Positions 28,393 to 37,625 of a stretch of DNA of 64,000 bases are shown piece by piece. The DNA lies in NCBI GenBank assembly GCA_937770485.1, contig CALJHX010000013.1, forward strand, positions 1 to 64,000. The letters run 5' to 3'. A program made the position numbers and the translations under genes. The notes beneath the pieces were generated by a model. It did not search any database. It worked only from the letters and a program-made list of their open reading frames with translations, and had not been told where the DNA came from. The first letter of the stretch is position 1. Each line of letters starts with the position of its first letter. Source of the DNA: an uncultured Verrucomicrobiae bacterium. GTDB lineage: Bacteria > Verrucomicrobiota > Verrucomicrobiia > Limisphaerales > UBA1096.

Positions 28393-29324
28393 AACTGTTC
28401 CAGCTCGAGGGCGTTTATGCCTTCCACCACCGTTTCGAGGGTGAGTTTGGCGAGTTCGCTGTGTTGGTTCAGCACAAGGACTTTTTCGCCGAGCGGCCGC
28501 CAAACCGTCTCATTGCTTGGCCCCCACAAAACCAGTGTGGGCAGGCCAAGCGCCGAAGCCAGGTGCGTGACTCCGGTGTCGTGGCCGACGTACCCGACGC
28601 ACTTGGCCAGGCGCGGCGCCAATTCCGGCAGCGGGATGTGTTGAGCAATTTCAAGGCGATCCGACGGCATGCCGTTAGCCAAGCGCTGGAGACGGTCGCC
28701 CTCCGCCTCGCCACCGATGAATAACAGGTTTAGCGGCGAGTGATCGAGCAGGTGTCCCACCAACTCACGCCAGTTTTCTTCCGGCCAGTTTTTACTTTCG
28801 CTGCCACTGCCGGGATGCAGTGCCAGGCAGTTTTTACGCTTGCCCAAGCCTAGCAACTCAAGGCGCGCCACAGGATCGCCTTCGAATATTGTCAACTGCT
28901 CCAGCGGCTTGAGGAACACGTCGCTGGCGTGGATCGCCTTGGCCTCGTCGGGGCGATGCTGTGCGGCGATGAACTGCCGGGGGCCGCACGACTTGACGTT
29001 GGTTTCAAAAAATTTGTCGGGATCAAATAGGTATGAAATGACGATGTCGAACTGCCCGAAGAAGTCGCGCCACTCCAAGTCGAGCGAACCGCCTCTAGCA
29101 AAAAACATCGCCAAGCCGGGTGACTCGATAGCGTGCACCGCCTTGGCCAAGCCGCCCGAAAGCGCCAGCGAGGCGATGCGTGGATAACCCAGCACCTCGA
29201 TTTCCACGCCCGGAAACCGCTCCCGCAGCGCCGCCAGCACCGGCAGCGTCAGGATGAAGTCGCCGATCGCCCCGCCACGGATGACAAGAATGCGCGGAGC
29301 CTTGACGGATGTGGTCTCGATCAT
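28389..29324 (-). CDS. Glycosyltransferase family 9 (heptosyltransferase-like)
   Basis: ILVIRGGAIGDFILTLPVLAALRERFPGVEIEVLGYP; LALHPGSGSESKNWPEENW; YVGHDTGVTHLASALGLPTLVLWGPSN. Confidence 0.92.
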   Translation of the reverse strand: MIETTSVKAPRILVIRGGAIGDFILTLPVLAALRERFPGVEIEVLGYPRIASLALSGGLAKAVHAIESPGLAMFFARGGSLDLEWRDFFGQFDIVISYLFDPDKFFETNVKSCGPRQFIAAQHRPDEAKAIHASDVFLKPLEQLTIFEGDPVARLELLGLGKRKNCLALHPGSGSESKNWPEENWRELVGHLLDHSPLNLLFIGGEAEGDRLQRLANGMPSDRLEIAQHIPLPELAPRLAKCVGYVGHDTGVTHLASALGLPTLVLWGPSNETVWRPLGEKVLVLNQHSELAKLTLETVVEGINALELEQF

Positions 29325-30235
29325 GGCGCGATCTGATTTGCCATGACAATGACACCCGCCACGGCCACCACTGAGCCGATGATTGAACGTAGCGTCGGCC
29401 GTTCACCCTCGAATTTCATCGCGAGCGGAATAATCATTATCGGCGACAACGCGATGACCGACAGCACGATCCCCGCTGGCTGACCGTTCAGCGCCCATTG
29501 GTACGCGCCCACGCCCAATGTCGGCCCGCAAAGCGCATTGGCCACGACCAGCGCTGCGACCAGTTTCACGGTTGCCGGAGTCAGCGCCACCTCGGTTTGG
29601 ACCGGACCACTATTGCGGATTCTTATTTTTCGAAACACGAGCAACACAGCCATCACCGTCAAGCCACCAAGAATGCGTTGATACGCCTGAGACAGCCCGT
29701 CCACGGTGACACCGGCCTCGACCACCGATACCGCCTTGCGACTCAGCACCGCGCCGAAGCCCTGCCCAAAGGCGGACATCAGCCCCCAGATGATTCCAGC
29801 CTTCCAATGTTTCTTGTCGACTTGAGACGTTTCACTGGGAGCCAAGGCCAAACCGACACCCACCAGGATCGCCGTGCCAGCCAGCACTTGGCCAAGTGAC
29901 AAACTCTCGCCCAGCCAAAGCCACTCAATGGTCGCCGCAAACGGCGCGGCTAGGCATTGCGTCATCACCATCGTCAGCCGCGACCCAAGGATCGGGAAAG
30001 CCCGGAACAAGCCGTAGTCCCCCATTCCAAAACCAACGATGCCGCTAATGAAGAACACCCCCAGCGCGCCGCCGCCCAGCCCAACTCCTTTCGAGTGCGC
30101 ATAGATTCCAAGCAGCGCCCCAGCGAGTAGAAACCGCCAAAAGTTCGCCTCGACACCGGAGAGGTGATGCGACAACCGCTTACCGGATACGGCCGATAAC
30201 GAAAACAAAATAGTGGCCAGAACCGCTGCGGTCAT
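29321..30235 (-). CDS. EamA/DMT superfamily transporter
   Basis: About 10 TM helices; SAVSGKRLSHHLSGVEANFWRFLLAGALLG; 4-bp overlap with downstream GT9. Confidence 0.88.
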   Translation of the reverse strand: MTAAVLATILFSLSAVSGKRLSHHLSGVEANFWRFLLAGALLGIYAHSKGVGLGGGALGVFFISGIVGFGMGDYGLFRAFPILGSRLTMVMTQCLAAPFAATIEWLWLGESLSLGQVLAGTAILVGVGLALAPSETSQVDKKHWKAGIIWGLMSAFGQGFGAVLSRKAVSVVEAGVTVDGLSQAYQRILGGLTVMAVLLVFRKIRIRNSGPVQTEVALTPATVKLVAALVVANALCGPTLGVGAYQWALNGQPAGIVLSVIALSPIMIIPLAMKFEGERPTLRSIIGSVVAVAGVIVMANQIAP

Positions 30236-30247
30236 TTGTCGGTAGAA

Positions 30248-31162
30248 TCAATCATCCAAAAACCCGGCGCTGCGCCAGCCATCCAGTATCGTTTGCAACT
30301 CGGCTCGCTCCGCCTCGGCTACCTCGACCAACGGCGGACGCACGATCCCACCTCTCAGGCCCAGAATGTCGAGCATCACCTTCATGGCCGATACCTCGTA
30401 GCCCTTGCGTTTGGTTCGAAGCGCGTAGAGCGGCACTACGTGGTCGTTGACCAGTTGATTGAGCGCCGCTGACTCGCCGGCTGCACCAAGTTCGTGGAGT
30501 TTGAGCGACAACTTGGGCGCCACCGCCGAGATGCTCGACGTGTAAGCTCGGATGCCGATCGTGTAGTAGCCCGGCACCATGTCGTCGCCCGCACCGCCAA
30601 TCCAGTGCAGCCTGTCGCCGAGTCGTTCGCGAATCATTTGGTATCGGCGAATGTCCGCCGTGCCATCCTTCCACGCGACGACATTTGGGATTTCAGCCAA
30701 GCGCTCAGCCTGTGCCGGGGTATAGTTCGCCCAGTCACGGCTGTAAATCAGAACTCCCAAGCCGCTCGCCTCGGCGATACTGGAGTAGTAGTTCACCAGG
30801 CCGTCCATCTCGGCGTTCGGATAATACGGTGGAAATGCCAACACGCCGTCGGCTCCGCAGTCGGCTGCCTGGGCGGCCAAGCGCTTGGCCAAACCGCCGG
30901 CAAAACCCACCCCGGCTATCACCGGCATACGGCCGGCCGCCTCCTCGATAGTGGCCTCTACGACTTGCCTCACTTCCTCCGGCGTGAGCGAATACAACTC
31001 ACCGGTGCCACCGGCGGCAACCAACGCGCACATTGGCTGTGCAAGCATGTAGCGGATGTTCTTCCGATATCCGTCGAGGTCGAGCGAGTGGTCATCTTTA
31101 AACGGCGTCACCGGGAAGCCGATAACCCCCTCAAGTTTCGTACAAAGTTCCTGTGGGTTCAT
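30248..31162 (-). CDS. kdgD: 5-dehydro-4-deoxyglucarate dehydratase (DapA family)
   Basis: VIGFPVTPFKDDHSLDLDGYRKNIRYML; AAGGTGELYSLTPEEV; VAWKDGTADIRRYQMI; adjacent to glucarate dehydratase. Confidence 0.92.
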   Translation of the reverse strand: MNPQELCTKLEGVIGFPVTPFKDDHSLDLDGYRKNIRYMLAQPMCALVAAGGTGELYSLTPEEVRQVVEATIEEAAGRMPVIAGVGFAGGLAKRLAAQAADCGADGVLAFPPYYPNAEMDGLVNYYSSIAEASGLGVLIYSRDWANYTPAQAERLAEIPNVVAWKDGTADIRRYQMIRERLGDRLHWIGGAGDDMVPGYYTIGIRAYTSSISAVAPKLSLKLHELGAAGESAALNQLVNDHVVPLYALRTKRKGYEVSAMKVMLDILGLRGGIVRPPLVEVAEAERAELQTILDGWRSAGFLDD

Positions 31163-31174
31163 TTTAAAAATTGG

Positions 31175-32479
31175 TTACCAGCGCGGGAGTTTTCGGGTCC
31201 AGTTTGAGTCGACGTGTTTCTGCATCTCGGCCTCGTCGTCACGTTTGCGGTACGGGCAGTTGCGAAAGCGTTCCTTGCCTCGCTCGAGTTGATCGGTGTC
31301 GAGCGTCACGCCCAAGCCCGGTTTGTCGGGAATCTCGACGCACCCATCGACGATCGGCACCCGGCCCCCCTCGACGATCTCATCAATTTCCGACTGCCAC
31401 GGGTAATGCGTATCGCAGGCGTAGGTGAGGTGCGTCGTCGCCGATGCGACGTGCGCCATCGCCATGAGCGAAACGCCGAGGTGGCTGTTCGAGTGCATCG
31501 ACAAGCCGATGCCGAATGTCTTGCAGACGCGCGCAAGTTGCTGCACGCGCCGCATGCCACCCCAGTAATGGTGATCGCACAGTACCACTTGAACGGCGTC
31601 GCGGCGCACGGCTTCTGGGATGTCGCCGAACGATGTCACGGCAACGTTGCTGGCGAGCGGCGTCTCAATGCCGTCGGCCAAGAGGCGGCGGCGCACCTCG
31701 GCCATGCCGTCGAGTCCAACGCACGGATCCTCAAGGTAACCGCCACCAGAGAGTTCCCCTGCCAAGTCTCGACCGACCTTCACGGAGGTCTCGACCGACC
31801 AAGCGCAGTTGGGATCGATCCGCAGCGGCACCAATTGCCCAAGTGTCTGGCGGAGTTGGCGCAGCGTCTCGATCTCAACTTCAGGGTCGAGCACGCCACC
31901 CTTGAATTTGATGGAACCAAAACCGTACTTGGCCCGCATCTGCTCCACCTGTTTGACGAGCGACTCCGGCGAGAGGGCCTCGCCGTATTCGTCGTCGCGC
32001 AGATCGTCGCCCTCGCCGCCACCGCCGGCGTGCTTGTAGAACGGATACGCGGAGAACGGCACCTTGTCGCGCACGCGTCCGCCGATAAGATCGCAAACCG
32101 GCTTGCCAACGGTTTTGCCGATCAAGTCGAGGCAGGCCGTCTCGATTGCGGAATAGGTTCGAGCGTCGGTGTCGAGCGGGTTTTCGCCGGGGACGTTGTA
32201 AGTTTGAGAACGCTCCAAGCCGCTGGCGCCGCCCTCGGCCATCGGCGAGAGGTCGCCGGTCAGGCGATACGGGCACGCGCCGATGACTTGTCCGCGAATC
32301 GCCTCGAGCGCCTTGGCGGGCTGGTCGCCGCCGTACGTCTCGGCGATGCCGGTGACGCCGTCGTCGCTGACCAACTCGATGACGTTTCGGAGGGCGTACG
32401 GCTGGTGCAGCCCATAGCTGCTGCGCAACGGCGGGTCGGCCATGGCGATGGAGTGAATCCTGAGGTCGCTAATTCGCAT
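31175..32479 (-). CDS. gudD: Glucarate dehydratase (enolase superfamily)
   Basis: IAMADPPLRSSYGLHQPYALRNVIELVSDDGVTGIAETYGGD; GSIKFKGGVLDPEVEIETLRQLR; LRIDPNCAWSVETS; YLEDPCVGLDGMAEVRR. Confidence 0.92.
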   Translation of the reverse strand: MRISDLRIHSIAMADPPLRSSYGLHQPYALRNVIELVSDDGVTGIAETYGGDQPAKALEAIRGQVIGACPYRLTGDLSPMAEGGASGLERSQTYNVPGENPLDTDARTYSAIETACLDLIGKTVGKPVCDLIGGRVRDKVPFSAYPFYKHAGGGGEGDDLRDDEYGEALSPESLVKQVEQMRAKYGFGSIKFKGGVLDPEVEIETLRQLRQTLGQLVPLRIDPNCAWSVETSVKVGRDLAGELSGGGYLEDPCVGLDGMAEVRRRLLADGIETPLASNVAVTSFGDIPEAVRRDAVQVVLCDHHYWGGMRRVQQLARVCKTFGIGLSMHSNSHLGVSLMAMAHVASATTHLTYACDTHYPWQSEIDEIVEGGRVPIVDGCVEIPDKPGLGVTLDTDQLERGKERFRNCPYRKRDDEAEMQKHVDSNWTRKLPRW

Positions 32480-32539
32480 TGAAAAACGGCCCGCATGTTG
32501 CCGCCCGTTTGCGATTGGTTCAATGCGGGAATGCGCCGG

Positions 32540-33994
32540 TCACTTGGTTAACTGAATCCACTCGCCAGTCCAATCTTCCGGCGGAGGGTTCTCGGTGAAG
32601 TGGTCGCACTGCTCTATGTAGGCCAAGCTGGGGCCGTCATCGGGGACGATCTTGAGGCAGTCCTCGAAGCCGCGCTTGGCCTCGACGAAGTCGCGCTTGG
32701 CATAGATATCCCACGTCGACTCGAACTTGGCGACGAGATTGGCCATGGTCTCGTCGAGATCGCCCTTCTTGGCCAAAAGCTCGTAGACGCCGACCGCCTG
32801 TTTCTTGCCCTTGGCCACGAGCAGACCAAGTTTGCGCACCTCGATCTTGTCCTTGGCCATGTCGTAGGTGCTTTGGCCAATCATGATCAGGATGGTGAAA
32901 ATTTTGCAGGCCGGCTCGAATCGGGCGGCCTGATTCACGGCGTCGCCCATCACGGTGTACTGCATCTTCTGGGTGGAACCCATGTTGCCGGCGGAGACGA
33001 AGCCGGTGTTGATGCCCATACGCGCCCCGATTTCAACATCGTATTTCTCCTTCAACTCGACGCTCAATGACTTGAGTTTTTCCTGCTGCTCAATGGCCGC
33101 CCAGCAGCATTTCCAGGCGTGCGAGTGGGGATCGTCGTCACCCCAGATCGGCACACCGTAGTCGGCCATGATAGCGTCGCCCTCGTATTTGTCGATGTAA
33201 CCGCCGTAGTTGATTATGATGTCGCTCATCGGCGTAAGGTACTCGTTGAGCACGGCGGCCAACTGCTCGGCGCTGAGTTTCTCGGAGATGGTCGTGAAGC
33301 CGGCGACGTCGGAAAAAAACATCGTCGCCTCACGACGCTCGCCGGCCAGCTTGAGCGAGCCGGATTCCTCCTGGAGATACTTGAGCACCTCGGGACTGAC
33401 CATGGTGGAAAACATGCCGCTGATGGCTTTCTTCTGCCGCCCCTCGGTCAGGAACAGGTAAAACACCATCAGCACCGCCGAGCCGAACATGGCCAGCGCC
33501 GGCGGGATGAGCGGCAGCCAAAGCTGGTTGCTGAAAAACTGCCACCACGTGTAGGCCACCAGGCCGACTAACATAACGGGCGCCAAAACCAACAGGCGCG
33601 GGCCGGGGTTTTCACGGACGACAAACCCTAGTAGAACACCCATGAAACTCCAGAATGCGATCCACCAGGACTCGCCGCTTCTTGTCCAATATTGAGTCAT
33701 CTCGTCTCCGTTGTAGAAGGATCGAAGCAACTGGTCGGTCGCCAGGGCGTGTGTCGCAAGCAACCGCTCCCGGTCGTCATGTGGCATGGCGTAATAGTCC
33801 TTCAAACTAGATGCCACCGCTCCGAAGAACACCAACTTGCCCTCGATGTCAGCCAGTTTAACGGAGCACCGGCATTCGCCGCTCTTACAGCAGGACGCCG
33901 ATGCACCCTCACCTTCCTTCGCCTTTTCATCCCCCATCAAGGCCCGAACGGTGAACCTCGGAAATTGATCGGAACTCGCGCCGCGGTAATCCAT
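32540..33994 (-). CDS. C-terminal part of CHASE2 sensor plus TM helices plus class III adenylate/guanylate cyclase; probably one gene with 33937-35334 but in another frame
   Basis: DYRGASSDQFPRFTV...GKLVFFGAVASSLKDYY (CHASE2 end); cyclase FSDVAGFTTISEKLSAEQLAAVLNEYLTPMSDIIINYGGYIDKYEGDAIMADYG, GARMGINTGFVSAGNMGS. Confidence 0.9.
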   Translation of the reverse strand: MDYRGASSDQFPRFTVRALMGDEKAKEGEGASASCCKSGECRCSVKLADIEGKLVFFGAVASSLKDYYAMPHDDRERLLATHALATDQLLRSFYNGDEMTQYWTRSGESWWIAFWSFMGVLLGFVVRENPGPRLLVLAPVMLVGLVAYTWWQFFSNQLWLPLIPPALAMFGSAVLMVFYLFLTEGRQKKAISGMFSTMVSPEVLKYLQEESGSLKLAGERREATMFFSDVAGFTTISEKLSAEQLAAVLNEYLTPMSDIIINYGGYIDKYEGDAIMADYGVPIWGDDDPHSHAWKCCWAAIEQQEKLKSLSVELKEKYDVEIGARMGINTGFVSAGNMGSTQKMQYTVMGDAVNQAARFEPACKIFTILIMIGQSTYDMAKDKIEVRKLGLLVAKGKKQAVGVYELLAKKGDLDETMANLVAKFESTWDIYAKRDFVEAKRGFEDCLKIVPDDGPSLAYIEQCDHFTENPPPEDWTGEWIQLTK

Positions 33995-35334
33995 GCGTAA
34001 GTGTAACCACCGGCATCGGTTCCGGAATAAGGGCCGCGGTCACCGTCAAATTTCGTAAAAAGAGCCTTGCCTATTTTCAGTTCGGACAGATCATCCCGCA
34101 CTGAACCAAAGGCAAAATCCGGCATCACAATCTCGTTCGTAGCACTGTTTTCGCCAGCAGGACGGAACACTGTCCCGCTCTCCACATTCTCAGTTTCGCC
34201 AACCTTGCAAATCACTCGAGCCACCAAGTCCGCCCCCAAGCCATCGATACCGTCCGGCTTAAGGCCGGTTGAAGGGTCGTTGTCCGTATCCAGCAGAATA
34301 CTGAATTCGTACTCGACCCCAATGGCTTCCGGATACCAATCGAAGGGGGGCAAAGCCACTCCACTCACTCGAGTGTCAACGGCTAACACGCCGTCGGCCG
34401 TGGTCACCGTGACGGACGTAATATCTCCATTTGAATCACCGACATCTCCGCCATCCAGCAATTCAATAATGTTGGTGGACGGAATCACTTCCCCTTCCTC
34501 GCTGTATTGCAACGGATTGTCGGATGCGACGAACTTGATCACTTCGGTGTTGTCAATCTCGACCGCTTGATCCCGGGTGGTTTTCTGCACCACCGCCATG
34601 GCAATCTGCTGCCCATTGGTCAGCCCAAGGGATTGGAATGGCAACGATGGGATTTTCAAAATAGGACCCGGCGCAGCCACCAGCAACTCCCACCAGTTTT
34701 TTCCGATATACCTGCTTGCCATCTGGATCGCCAGCGACGGGTGGATGCCGGCATCCGAGTAAAAATACAACATACCCCGGCGGATTTTCAGATCGGGATC
34801 ACTCGCGAAGGAGTTTTCAGCCACCCGGAGAGCATTGCCTTGGAGGACTGCTGGCGGCTTAATCGTAAGCTCCGGTTCCTTGAGATCGATCTGAGAAATC
34901 GTGATGATGTTCGCGTTGTTGGTAAGCACCTCATTCAGATAATGTATGAGATCGCCCCGCTTGGGCACCGGCATGTCGCGGTAAAGATCCAGCGCAATGG
35001 CCGCCGGCTTCAACGAGGCTATCTTGCCGAGAATTTGTGCGACGGTGTCGTCCTGTAACGGCCATCCAAATCGTTGAATATCCCATTCATCGGCACCGAT
35101 GATGACGACGTTGGTGTGGGTGATCATTTTGGTGCCGAAGTCCGGCTTCTGACGCAAGTGAAGAAAGTCGTGGTGCTGCAACTCCTGCGTCACGATGTAG
35201 CCGTTGGTCCGGAGCTTGTTGACAGCCCAAAAGATGCCGCCGCCCACCACCAGTGCCACGAGCACATCGACCCAGAATGCCCCCTTGGACATACGTTTCC
35301 AGATAGCAGCCTGCCAATCTTGAATTATTTTCAT
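33937..35334 (-). CDS. N-terminal CHASE2 sensor segment with an inserted ~150-aa acidic domain
   Basis: N-terminal TM; VVIIGADEWDIQRFGWPLQDDTVAQILGKIASLKPAAIALDLYRDMPVP (CHASE2); insert contains EYEFSILLDTDNDPSTGLKPDGIDGLGADLVARV. Confidence 0.8.
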   Translation of the reverse strand: MKIIQDWQAAIWKRMSKGAFWVDVLVALVVGGGIFWAVNKLRTNGYIVTQELQHHDFLHLRQKPDFGTKMITHTNVVIIGADEWDIQRFGWPLQDDTVAQILGKIASLKPAAIALDLYRDMPVPKRGDLIHYLNEVLTNNANIITISQIDLKEPELTIKPPAVLQGNALRVAENSFASDPDLKIRRGMLYFYSDAGIHPSLAIQMASRYIGKNWWELLVAAPGPILKIPSLPFQSLGLTNGQQIAMAVVQKTTRDQAVEIDNTEVIKFVASDNPLQYSEEGEVIPSTNIIELLDGGDVGDSNGDITSVTVTTADGVLAVDTRVSGVALPPFDWYPEAIGVEYEFSILLDTDNDPSTGLKPDGIDGLGADLVARVICKVGETENVESGTVFRPAGENSATNEIVMPDFAFGSVRDDLSELKIGKALFTKFDGDRGPYSGTDAGGYTYAWITAARVPINFRGSPFGP

Positions 35335-35393
35335 TCGGTCAGGAAAACCAAGTAAAGCATCACCGCTTTTTCATCCAGCTAAAACATTAGCCG

Positions 35394-37625
35394 TCACAGC
35401 CAGTTGCCAATCATGATGTACGGTGCCCAGTAGCGGGGATGCCGGAAGCGGGGGTCGTTGCGGAGAACCGTCTGCGCGTGCTGCAAGGCCTTAGCCTTGG
35501 ATGTACCAGGCTTGGCCAAGGCGCGATAAAACTCGTCCACCATCAGCGCCGAGGCCTGGTCGCTCACAAACCAAAGGCTGGCCAGCGCCGCCCGGCACCC
35601 GGCCTTGATCGCCACGCCCGCCAGGCCAAGCGCAGCCTTGTCGTCGCCGGCCGCCGTCTGGCACGCGCTCAGCGTAAGCAACTCCACCGGCGAGCCGCGA
35701 TAGCTGCTTGGTCGGATGAGGTTTTCCAAGTCGTCCAACGTGAGAAACCCATCGTAAGTCAGCACAAAAGTACTATCCGCCCGTCCACTAAACTGTCCGT
35801 GAGAAGCAATGTGAACATAGCGAAAGTCATTACGCAGGAATGTGTCCTCGAGATCGCCCTTGAGGAACGTTCCGTCCATCAATGTCGTCGGGGCAAAACT
35901 CTTTGAGATCAGTTCCGCCTCCTGGACAACCGCCGGCAGTCCAGGGAAACCGTGGCGTTCCACCGCAAGCCCGCTGAACAAAAATCGCGAGTTGGGGGAG
36001 GTGGCCTCCTGCGACTCGATTAAGCTCAGCCCCGGCGCGACGGCGACAGCATATTGCTCAAGCAAATATTCATTGCCGTCGAAGAGCGCCGCCATCGGGA
36101 CGTTGCGCAGCGCGCCGTCAGGGACGAATACCAGCGTATCCACGCCGTCGGCTTCCAGGATTGTTTTGATCGGCTCAATGATCCACTCGTACAGCGCTTC
36201 GGCGTGACCCTTGAAAAAGTAGGTTGTGCGCCGCTCGACATGATGGCGGAACAGGCGTGCCTGATCCATCAGGCGGCGACTCGACACATCCACAGTCACC
36301 TTCTTCAATCCGGATTTAGTCTCGATGAGCAACTCCAACCGGCTCTCAAGCGGGATGATGTAAACGATCGCCGCCGTCGGGGACATTTGACCGATGCTCT
36401 TTGCCCCCGCATTGACCATGTTCGCGCAGTCATCCTGAAAGTAGTCAGACAACTCAGCACCCTTGAGGGCCTCGACGGTATCGCGGGCCTCGACAAGCAG
36501 CGCGGTCCGCGCCATCTCATCATTCACCCCGTCGGCCTTTTTCAAGAGCAAGTCGGACAACTCGTAGTACAACGGGCCCACCGAGTCGCGAAAAGTCGTC
36601 GGGCTGTTGTCGTTACCATAAACAATGGCCAAGTCGCCTCGAATCGAAGTCAGGTTGTCCAGCGCCGTCTTGTATGCGCCGATCGCCCGGTCGCGATCGC
36701 CGAGTTGATTGTGCAGACGCCCGACGAGCCACTGCCACTGATACATTGCGTCATAAAGTTTGTGTTTCTGCGCCAGCCGTAGTGCCGCCCGGCTCAACTG
36801 CAGCGCCTCGGCGTAACGCCCCTCCGTCTCGTACAAGCCAGCGAGAAAACCAATTGAGTAAGCCTGGCTTGCCTCGTCGCCGACCTTCCGGGCCTCGACA
36901 ACGGATTTGTGGTATTGCTCTCCGCCCTTGGCCATGTAGGCCCCGCGCTGCTCTCGATCAGCGGCGGTGTCCATCATCCGGCTGTAAACATCGCCCAGCT
37001 TGATGTAAAGCAACGCCTTGTCGCGCCCATTTTTTGCCTTGGCAATGTTCATCTCGGCGTCGCCTGCGTACTCTTCTGCCAAGCTCATCGAACCGTGAAA
37101 GGCCGCCGCCGTGCCCATGCCGATGCGGCAACGGGCGGCCAACTCATGGTTGCCGTCCTTGTCGGCCTGATCAACCGCCTGCTTGAAATTCCAAACCGCG
37201 TCCTCGTAGTTGCCCATACCGACGAGCAAGTTGCCGAGGTTGACGCGAATGCCCGACTCGAGCGATTTATCGCCCAATTCCTCGGCGATCTTCAGACTCT
37301 CTAGCAGATAAATATCCGGCTCCTCCCTAGGGGCGCGGTATTTGCGACTGGCCAGGATCCAGAGGCTCGCTAGGTTGTTCTTCACTAGGGCCTCCGTCCG
37401 CCGGTCTCCGGCGGACTGCGCCTGGACAAGTGCTTGCTTGAGGGCATTCTGAGCCAAATTCACCTGCCCCTTGGCCTGGTATGCTGCTGCTTGATTGAGC
37501 AGTCCAGATACATCCGCGCTTTTCGACCCCGCCGCCTGACCAAGGTCAGGGAACATCAATCCGACCAATGCCAAGCGAATGAGCAACGGGAGAGCGTGGT
37601 TGGTGATTTGAATGTTTATGGTCAT
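35394..37625 (-). CDS. TPR-repeat protein with C-terminal CHAT (caspase-like) peptidase domain
   Basis: TPR-like helical repeats; CHAT motifs LVFVPDGALRNVPMAALFDGNEYLLEQYAVAVAPGLSL, RYVHIASHGQFSG (His) and VELLTLSACQTAAGDDKAALGLAGVAIKAGCRAALASLWFVSDQASALMVDEFYRAL (Cys). Confidence 0.93.
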   Translation of the reverse strand: MTINIQITNHALPLLIRLALVGLMFPDLGQAAGSKSADVSGLLNQAAAYQAKGQVNLAQNALKQALVQAQSAGDRRTEALVKNNLASLWILASRKYRAPREEPDIYLLESLKIAEELGDKSLESGIRVNLGNLLVGMGNYEDAVWNFKQAVDQADKDGNHELAARCRIGMGTAAAFHGSMSLAEEYAGDAEMNIAKAKNGRDKALLYIKLGDVYSRMMDTAADREQRGAYMAKGGEQYHKSVVEARKVGDEASQAYSIGFLAGLYETEGRYAEALQLSRAALRLAQKHKLYDAMYQWQWLVGRLHNQLGDRDRAIGAYKTALDNLTSIRGDLAIVYGNDNSPTTFRDSVGPLYYELSDLLLKKADGVNDEMARTALLVEARDTVEALKGAELSDYFQDDCANMVNAGAKSIGQMSPTAAIVYIIPLESRLELLIETKSGLKKVTVDVSSRRLMDQARLFRHHVERRTTYFFKGHAEALYEWIIEPIKTILEADGVDTLVFVPDGALRNVPMAALFDGNEYLLEQYAVAVAPGLSLIESQEATSPNSRFLFSGLAVERHGFPGLPAVVQEAELISKSFAPTTLMDGTFLKGDLEDTFLRNDFRYVHIASHGQFSGRADSTFVLTYDGFLTLDDLENLIRPSSYRGSPVELLTLSACQTAAGDDKAALGLAGVAIKAGCRAALASLWFVSDQASALMVDEFYRALAKPGTSKAKALQHAQTVLRNDPRFRHPRYWAPYIMIGNWL

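Noticed and set aside
31214-32482. 422-aa plus-strand ORF opposite gudD
   Set aside because: Shadow ORF with low-complexity composition; gudD is well supported.
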